A DNA stretch of 64,000 bases from Bacillus sp. SJS (GCF_000732485.2 NZ_JAQV02000004.1:145401-209400); one strand, 5' to 3'. Counted from the stretch's first letter, positions 26,038-35,039 are shown. Program-made: numbers and translations. The notes: a model not told the origin generated them from the letters alone.

Positions 26038-27138
26038 TCAGCTGTTCTTATGAAAGCTCTTATGCTTGCCGAGAAGAAGACCCGCGGCAAGGAATATGAC
26101 AAAAAGCACATATAACGCAAACCACCATAAAGTCCAGTATTTCAGTACGAAATTATTAAAATCTACGATATTTAAATGCACCTGATTGGACATAATCCAA
26201 ACGAAAAGTGCTGCTGGGATAATAAACGGCCTGTAGGTAGTATGCTTAGTCAGCGCTTTAAAACCAAGTAGAGCCGCCTGGAGGCAGCATGTAATTTTCA
26301 CAAATATCCCAAAAATCCAAAAAACTCCAATTAAAACCTCTACTCGCTCAAACAGCCTTACTATTGTAATATCCCTCATCAGCTCAAATGTAGAATACGT
26401 TTGGCGGATTACCAGGTCATAGCCTTGTATCGCAATGCTCATTAATACCGTTAAGGCAAGAACCACACCCCCTATTAACATTGCAGCTAAATAAGTTCTG
26501 CCCAGCCCTTTTTTATTAGAAACATACGTAAAAAAGGAAGACATGATAATAATTTCGATAAAAGGAAAGCCAAGAATCGTGTATGCGCCGTGCCACACAG
26601 GCATAACCCCTCTTGAGAAAAACGGTTTGAGATTAGAAAATTCAAACTGATTAAGAACCAAAGCAAGAGAAGCTGCAAGCAAAAACAGCGTAATTGGTGT
26701 AATAAATTCATTAACTCTGGCCAGGTTATTCAATCCGAAGAAAACGGAGTATATGACAATCAGCAGAATTAGCACCTGAAAACTAGCTGGACTGCTCTCC
26801 GGGCTGATAGATGTTGTCATAAAATTACTTAAATTCCTCACAATATACGCGGCCAGATTCAGGGCATAAAAAATAATCAGCCCATTCACAAAGTAGCTCA
26901 TAACTTTTCCCAAAATCTTTTCAGTAATTTCGAAAATAGAAGCATAATGGTATTTCTTCATAAGCCATATAAGCAGGAAATTCAGAAGCAGCCCCATCAC
27001 ACTGGCTGTGACGGTTGAAACCCATGCTTCATTTTTTGCAAATGTAGCCGTTAAACCGGGAGCCATTAAAATGGAGCTGCCTGTTACAAAGCTGATGACC
27101 AATAAAAACAGCTGCTGCTTGGAAATAACATGATTCAT
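26038..27138 (-). CDS. GerAB-type spore germinant receptor permease subunit
   Basis: A 366-residue polytopic protein of the APC-superfamily spore germination group, with about ten membrane helices. Characteristic features include the opening SKQQLFLLVISFVTGSSILMAPG, EITEKILGKVMSYFVNG and the loop VNEFITPITL. It forms the presumed ligand-binding subunit in the spore inner membrane. I choose ATG at 27138, behind GGAGGGAGC, which lies in the last codons of the 52-codon ORF; the frame is open to 27198. It is last in the order A-C-small ORF-B, comparable to gerK. Confidence 0.92.
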   Translation of the reverse strand: MNHVISKQQLFLLVISFVTGSSILMAPGLTATFAKNEAWVSTVTASVMGLLLNFLLIWLMKKYHYASIFEITEKILGKVMSYFVNGLIIFYALNLAAYIVRNLSNFMTTSISPESSPASFQVLILLIVIYSVFFGLNNLARVNEFITPITLFLLAASLALVLNQFEFSNLKPFFSRGVMPVWHGAYTILGFPFIEIIIMSSFFTYVSNKKGLGRTYLAAMLIGGVVLALTVLMSIAIQGYDLVIRQTYSTFELMRDITIVRLFERVEVLIGVFWIFGIFVKITCCLQAALLGFKALTKHTTYRPFIIPAALFVWIMSNQVHLNIVDFNNFVLKYWTLWWFALYVLFVIFLAAGLLLGKHKSFHKNS

Positions 27139-27143
27139 AATGA

Positions 27144-27302
27144 TTAGCTCCCTCCAAACATCAGTCTGTATAAAGGATCCATGACAAAAATAATCCAATC
27201 ATCGATTGGAAAGACATCAACATGAAAAAAGGAAAGCACCCCGTAGCTTGCTGTAATCACCCAAAAACCAGTAAGTGTCAGCGTATATCTTTTATTTTTC
27301 AT
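27144..27302 (-). CDS. Small hydrophobic protein between GerC and GerB subunits (52 aa)
   Basis: An ORF of 52 codons starts ATG at 27302, overlapping the gerAC stop by 11 bases, and stops five bases before gerAB. Residues 7-27 (TLTLTGFWVITASYGVLSFF) form a likely membrane helix, and residues 36-50 (WIIFVMDPLYRLMFG) a second hydrophobic stretch. Its last codons encode the gerAB ribosome site. Some Bacillus receptor operons carry a short two-helix D subunit (GerKD, GerUD); this may be such a protein, although it is shorter. The ribosome site is weak (GAGG 13 bases upstream), so translation by coupling is assumed. Confidence 0.6.
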   Translation of the reverse strand: MKNKRYTLTLTGFWVITASYGVLSFFHVDVFPIDDWIIFVMDPLYRLMFGGS

Positions 27303-28485
27303 AGACACTTTTCAACCTCAGGCCCGTTTGCTGAATGGTTATATCGGCAGAAGTATCAAGCTGGGCCATTTTAAATTTTTTATCCCATTGGTCTTTTATT
27401 TTTTCCCATTCAGAATAGCGGTTTTCATAAAGCAGCTGTCGGAGACCAAGCATATCAACATTATTTTTTACTGCTGTTTGAAAAGCTTGCTGCATTTCCC
27501 GCTGAAGCTTTTCCTCTGCTTTTTTTTCAATTTGCTTAATCTGCGCTCCATTTTCAAGAGCAATCGGACATGTAACCTCCTGAACCTCCGCAGCAGCTGA
27601 CAAAGTAGCTTTATAAGACAGAGGATCTGCTGAAATATTTTCCAGCTTTCCCTTTGTTTCTTTAAATTTGACGCCGATTATTTCATCAGGATATCCAGGG
27701 CACTCCACGGTCGTTTCAAACCCATCCACGTTATTACCGAGAAAGGCCCACCCTCTCGATTCGCCGGGAGTAAACCATCCTGCCAGCTTATCATCATTAA
27801 AGTAAGCAAATCCGGTCATTTCAAACATCTTCTGGTTCCCATCAATGTCATCCAGCACTGCCGTTTGAGCCGCATCCGCTTCAGGGATCTTTTTTTTGAT
27901 TCCCGGTATAACCGGCTCCGTATATCCCCCGTAATTCCAGCGGATAATATCCTGCAGCTCCACTCCCTTCTGCAGCCCCATGCTGCCGCCGTATACATCA
28001 ATTCTTCTGGCTATGGAAAGAGAGGGCATATTTTGAATGGGAATATAAACAGAGAATAGTTCCTTTGCAGTACTCTCCTTCGCTACAAAAACATTGACGT
28101 TGTCTCTTATTTGATAGAACCTTTCCAAATAATCCAAAATTGGCAGCAATCCTTTGCTTTTCGCAAATTCCTCTCCAATTAAAATAACGGAAAGATGGGC
28201 AAAGTAAATTTTTCTCGAAAACATATTCCGTGCCTTCTCCATGATCTCCGTTATGGAACTGCCGCTGATTGTGTAAGTGTAAACAGCTCCGCCTGCGCCT
28301 CCGGATTCAGTAGCGCCTTTAGATTTAGCGGTCGCACCAGGATTAACAAGCTGAATCGACATGCTCATCCCTTCCGGACTCACATCAAATCCAAGGCCTG
28401 ACACGATAATCAGTTCATTCAGCTCAATCCTTCCGCAGGAGGTGAGCAGAAGGAGGAGCGATATAATGAGCGGCCATTTCTTCAT
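27292..28485 (-). CDS. GerAC-type germinant receptor lipoprotein
   Basis: A 397-residue lipoprotein with signal peptide and lipobox LTSC (Cys17), followed by three-domain GerAC sequence. N-terminal signatures are VSGLGFDVSPEG and YTISGSSITEIMEKARNMFSRKIYFAHL (read in parts). C-terminal features include NNVDMLGLRQLLYENRYSEWEK. It is the outer-face subunit of a Ger receptor. The ATG overlaps the gerAA stop (ATGA). Confidence 0.93.
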   Translation of the reverse strand: MKKWPLIISLLLLLTSCGRIELNELIIVSGLGFDVSPEGMSMSIQLVNPGATAKSKGATESGGAGGAVYTYTISGSSITEIMEKARNMFSRKIYFAHLSVILIGEEFAKSKGLLPILDYLERFYQIRDNVNVFVAKESTAKELFSVYIPIQNMPSLSIARRIDVYGGSMGLQKGVELQDIIRWNYGGYTEPVIPGIKKKIPEADAAQTAVLDDIDGNQKMFEMTGFAYFNDDKLAGWFTPGESRGWAFLGNNVDGFETTVECPGYPDEIIGVKFKETKGKLENISADPLSYKATLSAAAEVQEVTCPIALENGAQIKQIEKKAEEKLQREMQQAFQTAVKNNVDMLGLRQLLYENRYSEWEKIKDQWDKKFKMAQLDTSADITIQQTGLRLKSVYEK

Positions 28486-30005
28486 GCTGATCCCCCGCTC
28501 TCCTGTTTCTTTTGAATCCGCTTATACAGTTTTGTATTTGTCATCCACAGCGGCATCCTTAAAAAGCCATCCTTCTGCTGATCCAAACTGAAGGGAGCAA
28601 ATGGCTGAAAATATGGGACCCCTGCTGAAGTAAGGGAGGCTAAATGAATGACTAATGCAATAAAAAAAATGATCATTCCATAAATTCCAAGCGTCGCAGC
28701 AATGACCATTAATAAAAAGCGCAGCAGCCTGCTTGCTCCTGAGAAAGAATAATATGGAGCCACGAAGCTGGATATCGCAGTTAAAGAAACCACGATGACA
28801 ATGGCCGGTGAAACTAGTCCTGCCGCAACGGCCGACTCACCGATTACAATTGCTCCAACGATTGAAACTGCAGACCCGACCGGTCTCGGCATCCGGACTC
28901 CAGCCTCACGGAGAATTTCAAAAATAACCTCCATTAACAGGGCTTCTACAAATGCCGGAAATGGCACCCCTTCCCGTTGAGCAGCAAGACTAATCAGGAG
29001 TTCTGAAGGAATGAGCTCTTGATGAAATGTAGTTACAGCTATGTAAGCAGCAGGAAAAGCGAGTCCGATCGCATAGGCAATCAGTCTGATAATACGGACG
29101 AGAGAAGCGATATCATAATTTTGGTAATAATCCTCGGCCGCCTGAAAAAAAGCCCAAAAGGTAGCGGGGGCAATAATACAAAATGGGGTTCCCTCCATCA
29201 TAATGATGACTTTCCCCTCCGTAAGAGCAGAGGCTGCCACGTCAGGCCTCTCCGTAGATAAAAAAACAGGAAAAGGGGTTAATTTATTTTCTTTAAGCAG
29301 TTCCTCGAGCATGCCTGTTTCAAATAATTTATCCGTTTCAAGCATCGACAATTTTGAACGGATATGGTTCAAAACCTTTTTATCTACTAGCCCTTCAATA
29401 TACCCTATTACGATTTTCGTTTGCGTAATTTTCCCTGCCTTTAATGATTCAAAGTAAAGCATCGGGGTCGATATCCTTCTTCTCAAAAGGGGGATGTTAT
29501 CCGCAATCATCTCCACAAAACCTTCACGCGGTCCGCGAACCATCGTTTGAGACTGAGGCTCTTCAATGGTCCGGCTCTTCCAGGAGGTTAAAGGGATTGT
29601 ATATGCAAAGGATTGCCCGTCCATAAATAGGGCAACCCCGCCTCTTATGATGAGATCGGCCACATCTGCAAAATGAACAGCGGTCTTTAATCCAGCCGAA
29701 GTGCTTACCGTATTCTGGATCCAGCCTTTCTTTGCAGGAACGCCTTCCTGTACCTGATTCAAAATAGGAGACACGATAAATTCTTCAATTTGCTTGCGAT
29801 CTGCCATATTTTCAAGGTAAACCACCATAAAAGAGAACGATTCCCGGGGATAAGACTGGATGACAAGATCATCACTTTTTCCGAACAAACCTGAAATGAC
29901 CGCCTCGTTTTCAGCCATTCTTTCCGCAATTGGAAGAGCAGCCCAGCCCAATCGCTTTTCTTCCAATTCTTTAATCCGGTCTCTTTTACTTTTAGAACGC
30001 AGCAA
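28482..30005 (-). CDS. GerAA-type germinant receptor subunit
   Basis: A 507-residue A subunit: a soluble N-terminal half (about residues 1-290) and a C-terminal membrane domain of four to five helices. Family motifs include VRGPREGFVEMI, NTERPD-like STERPDVAASAL, EGVPFPAFVEALLMEV and LREAGVRMPRPVG. It lacks an N-terminal signal. The start is TTG at 30005, eight bases after GGAGAGGAG. It is first in the operon, with a sigma-G-like promoter 35-65 bases upstream. In B. subtilis no ger operon lies between maf and spoIIB. Confidence 0.94.
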   Translation of the reverse strand: MLRSKSKRDRIKELEEKRLGWAALPIAERMAENEAVISGLFGKSDDLVIQSYPRESFSFMVVYLENMADRKQIEEFIVSPILNQVQEGVPAKKGWIQNTVSTSAGLKTAVHFADVADLIIRGGVALFMDGQSFAYTIPLTSWKSRTIEEPQSQTMVRGPREGFVEMIADNIPLLRRRISTPMLYFESLKAGKITQTKIVIGYIEGLVDKKVLNHIRSKLSMLETDKLFETGMLEELLKENKLTPFPVFLSTERPDVAASALTEGKVIIMMEGTPFCIIAPATFWAFFQAAEDYYQNYDIASLVRIIRLIAYAIGLAFPAAYIAVTTFHQELIPSELLISLAAQREGVPFPAFVEALLMEVIFEILREAGVRMPRPVGSAVSIVGAIVIGESAVAAGLVSPAIVIVVSLTAISSFVAPYYSFSGASRLLRFLLMVIAATLGIYGMIIFFIALVIHLASLTSAGVPYFQPFAPFSLDQQKDGFLRMPLWMTNTKLYKRIQKKQESGGSA

Positions 30006-30039
30006 TGGAACCGCTCCTCTCCAAAAAGCTTGATGTCCT

Positions 30040-30069
30040 CAGTATGCTTCACAAATTTTTCCTTATTCA
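30040..30069 (-). promoter_or_regulatory. Sigma-G-type promoter of the ger operon
   Basis: On the minus strand TGAATA (30069-30064), a 17-base spacer and CATACTG (30046-30040) match the sigma-G consensus TGMATA-N17/18-CATNHTA except at the last base. Transcription would start near 30033, leaving a leader of about 28 bases with the gerAA ribosome site. Forespore expression is expected for this gene family. Confidence 0.75.
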
Positions 30070-30094
30070 CGATTCACACCCTCTCGCTGAAGGC

Positions 30095-30128
30095 AAAAAA
30101 AAAAGAACACTCCCCATTTGAAGTGTCC
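30095..30128 (-). terminator. Rho-independent terminator of spoIIB
   Basis: GAACACT (30105-30111) and AGTGTCC (30122-30128) pair with one G.T on the minus strand, followed by ten T. It separates spoIIB from the ger operon. Confidence 0.85.
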
Positions 30129-30135
30129 TCTTCAT

Positions 30136-31116
30136 TCATTTCCCCGCATTCAGCCCGTCCAAAATAAATTGCTGGGCTTTCCAGCCGCTTGCAGAAGATG
30201 AATCCATGGAAAGCTGTTTAGCCGCGGATAACAGATTTTTCTTCAAAGCCGAATCCTCTTTCACACGGTTAATGCCATCTGATGCCGCCTTAATTTGGTC
30301 TGCTTCAGGTTTTCCTCCCGAAATGACCTGAAAGGATATAGCTGATAAACTGCCTGCCGCTTTTTTCAGTGCTTCCGACGAATTCCCTGTGCCGGATACC
30401 GGCCACTCTGTCTGTTTGCCCCCCCATGCTTCCACCTGTTTCTCCTGTAAGACTTTGCTCAGTGCACTGGTTTCTTCCTTAGAAAAACCAACACCGCCGT
30501 ATACGAAAAAAGCGCCACCCTCTTCCTTGACCACAGCCGCATACCCGCTGTTCTTCAGCTCACCTGCTACCTCCTCAGCTGAGACACGCGATGAAAATTT
30601 CCCGTTTTGGACAACATAGGTTGCGATCTTGCCCGCTTCGGACGGAATGGCTGCAGGAGATGGCTTTTCTCCGGACTGAGAAGGTGCCGGCTCAACACCC
30701 GGATCTGTCCCGCCATCTGCCGGCATGGCGGCCGCCGGCATATCATCATTGGAAATGACATTCAGTGCAATAAATCCAAATGAAATTCCCAAAACGACCG
30801 CTACGATGACCGTAAACAAAAATTGTTTAATCGGAAAAAGCCGATCCTGTACGCCTTTTGTATCCGAAGGGAAAGAAAAACCCTTTTTCTTCTCCTTCTT
30901 CTGAACGATCACTTTTGGATCTTCTTCATATACATCTCCCTCATCATCAGGCAGGATCCACTGAAACTCCTCCTTCTCCCGCTCTGCCGATGCGGCAGCT
31001 TCTCTTGCAGCATTCTCCTCCCACGAAGTGAAGGGAATGACGGAGTCTTTTCCACGTTCAGGTTCACCATTCAACTTAATCTTAATGGTACGCCCTTTGT
31101 TCTGCTGCTTGTCCAT
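30136..31116 (-). CDS. spoIIB: Stage II sporulation protein B (SPOR domain)
   Basis: SpoIIB helps septal peptidoglycan dissolution and the location of engulfment proteins. The order is: basic/acidic cytosolic N-terminus (MDKQQNKGRTIKIKLNGEPE), an EEDPKVIV segment, one membrane helix (PIKQFLFTVIVAVVLGISFG) and a C-terminal SPOR domain (YVVQNGKFSSRVSAEEVAGEL). The extreme end WKAQQFILDGL resembles the B. subtilis protein. I start at ATG 31116 rather than 31140. Both flanks differ from B. subtilis: a pilus operon upstream and ger genes downstream. Confidence 0.9.
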   Translation of the reverse strand: MDKQQNKGRTIKIKLNGEPERGKDSVIPFTSWEENAAREAAASAEREKEEFQWILPDDEGDVYEEDPKVIVQKKEKKKGFSFPSDTKGVQDRLFPIKQFLFTVIVAVVLGISFGFIALNVISNDDMPAAAMPADGGTDPGVEPAPSQSGEKPSPAAIPSEAGKIATYVVQNGKFSSRVSAEEVAGELKNSGYAAVVKEEGGAFFVYGGVGFSKEETSALSKVLQEKQVEAWGGKQTEWPVSGTGNSSEALKKAAGSLSAISFQVISGGKPEADQIKAASDGINRVKEDSALKKNLLSAAKQLSMDSSSASGWKAQQFILDGLNAGK

Positions 31117-31169
31117 TCCATCACCGTCCCCATATGGCAACTTTCCTCCATGCTAGCACAGCGAAATCA

Positions 31170-31197
31170 AAAAAAAACAAGACATTTGTCGTCTTGT
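31170..31197 (-). terminator. Rho-independent terminator of the pil operon
   Basis: Perfect seven-base arms ACAAGAC (31177-31183) and GTCTTGT (31191-31197), followed by nine T on the minus strand; it lies just after the pilO-like gene. Confidence 0.9.
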
Positions 31198-31216
31198 TCG
31201 AAAAGGTTTTCGCCAA

Positions 31217-32035
31217 CTATTCGGTCGTTTCGCCAATGTTTTCGTCCGATGGCGATTTGAACGGATCAATAACACTGCCGGGATCTGAATTTGGAAATGG
31301 AGGCAGCTGGTCTTTTAGTTCTTCAAGGTCCGGCATATAGTAGGCGGAGACGATGACGTCGTATTTGAGAGGGACGTCGGCCGTTTCTTCCTTACCAGCC
31401 GATTCAGTGTTCGTAATTGTTACTGATTCAATTTGAGTGATTCTCTTTAAAGACTCCAATGTTTCTAAAAATCGTTTTACTCCGCTGTAGTCTTCAGATT
31501 CCAAATTAACCGTAATGGATACTTTTTTCATTCCTGCTGGAAGGGCAGGCAGATCGGCTGCAGGCTCACCAGCCGAACCTTCCTGGGAACTGCCGTCAGC
31601 TGCCGGCGCTTCTGATGCAGGGGCACCGGACGTCCCTTCCTCTGCGGCTGTACTGGCAGCGGCCGTTTCTTCTTCTTTCTTCTGATCTGCTGTTTGATCT
31701 GTAAAATCCTGATCAGAAAACAAAGCCGATTTAACGGTGCTCCCTGATAGTGTTTCAGCTTTTTCTAAATCGAGCAGAAACTGTTCTTCAAAGCGATTAT
31801 TCGGTACCTCCATCTGCAGTTCAGCAAGAGAATACTGATTAAGAATAGTATTCGCTCCTCCACTCGTGCTAGTTGGAGACAAAAGTTCTTCAGAAGTTGC
31901 AATGTTTTTTTGATAGGACTCCTGTTGTTTGGCGATTGGACTTAGGATCAGAGATTGAAAAGCAGCGTAGGCGCCGCCGAGAATCGCAAGGGATAAGACA
32001 GCAGCAATGAGATGCTTCCTATTGAACTGAATCAT
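31217..32035 (-). CDS. pilO: PilO-like type IV pilus inner-membrane alignment protein
   Basis: A 272-residue bitopic protein: a short cytosolic N-terminus, a membrane helix (HLIAAVLSLAILGGAYAAFQSL), a coiled region and a C-terminal ferredoxin-like domain (KKVSITVNLESEDYSGVKRFLETLESLKRI, then YDVIVSAYYMPDLEE). An Ala/Ser/Glu/Gly-rich insert lies between (about residues 125-170). Its place after pilM and pilN, together with topology, supports PilO; direct similarity is low, as usual. Start at ATG 32035 (GGAGAAGCAGG upstream), overlapping the pilN end. Confidence 0.8.
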   Translation of the reverse strand: MIQFNRKHLIAAVLSLAILGGAYAAFQSLILSPIAKQQESYQKNIATSEELLSPTSTSGGANTILNQYSLAELQMEVPNNRFEEQFLLDLEKAETLSGSTVKSALFSDQDFTDQTADQKKEEETAAASTAAEEGTSGAPASEAPAADGSSQEGSAGEPAADLPALPAGMKKVSITVNLESEDYSGVKRFLETLESLKRITQIESVTITNTESAGKEETADVPLKYDVIVSAYYMPDLEELKDQLPPFPNSDPGSVIDPFKSPSDENIGETTE

Positions 32036-32642
32036 CCTGCTTCTCCCCCTTCTCCTGTATTTCTTTCCACTTCGCCCGATTGAGTTCCAATTCAAACGTA
32101 GCAAGATATGGCTTTTGTGTTTTCAGTGAAGCTGATTCTTCCTCATCTGCATTTGCCGCGCTGACCTGTTCCTGTGTACTCATTTCCGTCAGCTTCACTG
32201 TTTGAAAATAAGGTATCTCTTTTAAACGGTTTAAGTAAAATGCGGCTTCTCTGGATTCCTCTAAATGAATAGAAAGGGTTAATTTATTCGCTTCTGTATA
32301 TCCAAGTGATTGAAAGTAGCCGCTATTCGGCAGTCTCCCTTTCAGGTCCTCCATAATAGGAACAAATTCAACCGGATAATCTTCTGTCCAAGTGACAGCA
32401 TTCGCCAGCGTGGTAAAGGCACTTCCGCTTCCAGCACCGTCAGTCTCAGCTGTAACAGCCAGCTGCTCCTGAAGAGCCAAGTCCTCCTGTTTTAAACGCT
32501 GAACCTTAGCTTCTTCCGAGCTGAATTGATTTTGCATAAACAATAATAACAAAATAGCTGTAAGTGCCAGCAGCCCCATTACCAGAAGTGAAGCATAGTT
32601 TTTACGCTTTCTTTCAGGCAGTAAATTAATTTCTGCAAGCAT
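32019..32642 (-). CDS. pilN: PilN-like type IV pilus assembly protein
   Basis: A 207-residue bitopic protein with the N-terminal motif EINLLPERKRKNY, which in PilN binds the PilM groove, a membrane helix (ASLLVMGLLALTAILLLLF), a short coiled coil (VQRLKQEDLALQEQLA) and a ferredoxin-like domain (TLSIHLEESREAAFYLNRLKEI). Starts one base after the pilM stop. Confidence 0.87.
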   Translation of the reverse strand: MLAEINLLPERKRKNYASLLVMGLLALTAILLLLFMQNQFSSEEAKVQRLKQEDLALQEQLAVTAETDGAGSGSAFTTLANAVTWTEDYPVEFVPIMEDLKGRLPNSGYFQSLGYTEANKLTLSIHLEESREAAFYLNRLKEIPYFQTVKLTEMSTQEQVSAANADEEESASLKTQKPYLATFELELNRAKWKEIQEKGEKQDDSVQ

Positions 32643-32643
32643 G

Positions 32644-33651
32644 CTATTCCACCTCTTTTAGCGCAAGACCGAGCAAAACGTCAAATTTCCCGGGCAATGC
32701 CTCATTTGATGGTGTGTAAATCGACTCTCTTAAAATACTGGTAACAGGCATTCCTGCTGCAGCCGTAATTTTTTCTGACAGCTCCTTTATTAACGGATGG
32801 TCACCCGCCAAGAAGACTCTATCAATTTTACGGTTGCCCTCATGGAGAGTATATTGATAAAAATTCATAACCCGTTCAATCTCACGCAGACTGTCTTCGA
32901 AAACGGATAAGACTTCCTCATAGGTCTGAGTTTTATGGGTAAGTTTAAAATATTCCCCTGATGCGGATAAATACTGACAGTCCCAATCCTTAATTTGAAC
33001 AGCAATCGGAAGACTTCTCATCATGAGCAGTTCATCCTGTTCGAAAATCGAGAACGTCACTGATTTCATATTGGTTTGGATAAGAAGACTGCTTTCTAAA
33101 CCAGGCTGCTTTCCCTGCAATTTGTTATGAAGTCTAAATAAACAGAGCGGGGAGATATCGGCCACTGCAGCCATTAATCGATGCTGATCTAAAAACCTGA
33201 CGTAATCCTGAACCGCTGCTTCTGGAGCAGCAAACAAATAAACATCCTTGCTTTTACCGGAGCGGTCGATAATCTGCACGTCAAATATGGGATCTTCAAA
33301 AGGGAGATGAATGCTATTTCCAAGCTCTGTGTATAAATATCCCTTCATCTCATCTTCAAGAATATCATCTGGAACTTCTACCTTTTTCACAACAACAAAT
33401 GAGTCCGGTACAATAAATCTAATTTTTTTTCGTTTAAGCGACCATTCCTGCTTGCATTCTTCAAGAATCAGGGAAAGCTTATCATAATCCTGAATCCGGC
33501 CGTTGCTAATGATCCCTTCCGGAAGAAAGTGCTCTCCAAATCCGCTGATTTCCAAAGGATCTAAAGACTTGAGCTCAAGGTATTGTATAGAATAGTCGGT
33601 AAAAAGCAAATTGGCAACAGATGCTCTGGGACGGAATAGAGAGAGTTTCAT
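32644..33651 (-). CDS. pilM: PilM-like cytoplasmic type IV pilus assembly protein
   Basis: An actin-fold protein of 335 residues: FTDYSIQYLELKS (phosphate 1-type strand), the LEDEMKGYLYTELGNSIHLPFEDPIFDVQII region typical of PilM/ComA-type proteins (cited in part), and AGDHPLIKELSEKI near the C-terminus. It forms the cytosolic ring that connects ATPases with PilN. The order pilM-pilN-pilO is canonical. Confidence 0.88.
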   Translation of the reverse strand: MKLSLFRPRASVANLLFTDYSIQYLELKSLDPLEISGFGEHFLPEGIISNGRIQDYDKLSLILEECKQEWSLKRKKIRFIVPDSFVVVKKVEVPDDILEDEMKGYLYTELGNSIHLPFEDPIFDVQIIDRSGKSKDVYLFAAPEAAVQDYVRFLDQHRLMAAVADISPLCLFRLHNKLQGKQPGLESSLLIQTNMKSVTFSIFEQDELLMMRSLPIAVQIKDWDCQYLSASGEYFKLTHKTQTYEEVLSVFEDSLREIERVMNFYQYTLHEGNRKIDRVFLAGDHPLIKELSEKITAAAGMPVTSILRESIYTPSNEALPGKFDVLLGLALKEVE

Positions 33652-33695
33652 GCAAAAGCTCCTTTGTCAAAATTACCCGGTTAATCCGGGAGAAT

Positions 33696-34463
33696 TTAAA
33701 AGAATATGAATACCGATACATACCAGTCTATCAATCTTTCACCCCAGAAATAAGAAACAAGGGCCCCTAGAACAATAAATGGTCCGAAAGGAAAAGGCTT
33801 TCCTCTCTTTACTTTTCCAGCCGCCATACCGAACAAACCGGCAACAGTCCCAAAAAGCGTGGAAAGAAAGAATGCGAGAAGAACGAGCTTCCATCCAAGT
33901 CCTGCTCCAAGCACCCCAAGCAGCTTCATATCCCCCGCTCCCATACCTCCCCGGCTTGCAAGGATAATGACGAACGGGATAAAAACGCCTAACAGGATAC
34001 CGGCAATCGGATCCCACCAAGGATGGAGAGGAATAAAAATCCGCTCAATCAGTAAAAGCGGGAGAAAAACAAGCAGCACTTTATCCGGTATGATCATATA
34101 GCGGATGTCAGATACCATAATAATCGAGCATAGAGAGATAAGAGTTATAGCGACCGTCAATTCCTTTGACCATCCCACCAAAAGCGGTGATATCGTGAAA
34201 AGAATAGCCGTAAAAAGTTCCATCAGTGGATAAATAGGTGAAATCGATTTTCTGCAGTTTGCACAAGCACCCTTTTGAAATAAATAGGAGAAAATCGGCA
34301 CTAATTCCTTCGGAGACAGCTGATGACTGCAGCATGGACAAGCCGAACGGGGACGGACAATGGATTGTCCTTCAGGAACACGAAGACCAACAACATTAAA
34401 GAAGGAACCAAGAACCGCTCCAAGGATAAAGAGATATGTATGGATGATGAGTGGGAGAATCAT
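33696..34463 (-). CDS. pilD: Prepilin peptidase / N-methyltransferase (PilD/ComC)
   Basis: A 255-residue polytopic aspartic protease that cuts and methylates prepilins. An N-terminal cysteine pair domain (CPCC ... CANC) precedes the catalytic aspartates in SDIRYMIIPD and GMGAGDMKLL. In B. subtilis the stand-alone comC is found between spoIIB and folC; here the equivalent gene is inside the pilus operon. It probably serves these pilins and any competence pseudopilins encoded elsewhere. Confidence 0.95.
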   Translation of the reverse strand: MILPLIIHTYLFILGAVLGSFFNVVGLRVPEGQSIVRPRSACPCCSHQLSPKELVPIFSYLFQKGACANCRKSISPIYPLMELFTAILFTISPLLVGWSKELTVAITLISLCSIIMVSDIRYMIIPDKVLLVFLPLLLIERIFIPLHPWWDPIAGILLGVFIPFVIILASRGGMGAGDMKLLGVLGAGLGWKLVLLAFFLSTLFGTVAGLFGMAAGKVKRGKPFPFGPFIVLGALVSYFWGERLIDWYVSVFIFF

Positions 34464-34523
34464 GATGGGTTCACCTTCTTGTTGGGATTTAGGGTTTTGG
34501 TGGGGAGTTAATTAGAATGGATA

Positions 34524-34543
34524 AGTCCTCCCGGGGGAGGACT
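34524..34543 (-). other. Stable stem-loop after the pilin gene
   Basis: Perfect nine-base arms AGTCCTCCC (34524-34532) and GGGAGGACT (34535-34543) directly after the pilin stop. Only ATATAA-type bases, without a T-run, follow on the minus strand. It may stabilise the upstream pilin message or partly terminate before pilD. Confidence 0.65.
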
Positions 34544-34555
34544 GTTATATAATAT

Positions 34556-35017
34556 TTAAAGATTAATTTCTCCTCTGCTTATAGCTTTAACATCTTTACC
34601 ACTAGTGCCAGTTTGATCTGAGTAAGTTTTCACTGGATTTGTAGTACTCACAAGTTTCACATAAAATTTTACTACGCCACCTACTTTTTTCGCTAATACT
34701 TTTGTATCTGTTTCATTGTAAGTATCCTTATTATTACTTGGATCTTTAATTTCTTCCATATGTCCACCAGTAATTAATGTTGATAGAGGAATAGATGTAC
34801 CTGTGGTGTCTATCTCCTTATTTTCCGTTGCAATGTATATCCTTGCAGCATTAGCAATTTGCTCAGCATTGGCAATATGGGCATCTTTCTTAGAATTACT
34901 TATCATTGCACCTACTGCAGGAATCGCAATTGCAGCGATAATTCCTAAAATAACGACAACAGCCAACAATTCAATCAGTGTCAAACCGCGCTGATTCTTA
35001 AACATTTTTTTAAACAT
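34556..35017 (-). CDS. pilA: Major type IV pilin-like prepilin
   Basis: A 153-residue type IVa prepilin. The leader MFKKMFKNQRG precedes the cleavage site G|LTLIELLAVVVILGIIAAIAIP with Glu5 of the mature protein, and the standard long N-terminal helix follows. The C-terminal globular part is Lys/Thr-rich and has no cysteines. It lies between pilC and pilD, with its own promoter-like sequence and 5' and 3' hairpins, which fits a high-output structural subunit. The name pilA is by role. Confidence 0.92.
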   Translation of the reverse strand: MFKKMFKNQRGLTLIELLAVVVILGIIAAIAIPAVGAMISNSKKDAHIANAEQIANAARIYIATENKEIDTTGTSIPLSTLITGGHMEEIKDPSNNKDTYNETDTKVLAKKVGGVVKFYVKLVSTTNPVKTYSDQTGTSGKDVKAISRGEINL

Positions 35018-35039
35018 GATTCAGGTTTCCCCCTAATTT

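Noticed and set aside
29759..30070. 103-codon minus-strand ORF starting GTG with AGAGGGTG upstream, overlapping the gerAA start
   Set aside because: Its frame overlaps gerAA out of register for most of its length, and its apparent start lies inside the sigma-G-like promoter, so it would be upstream of the transcript start.
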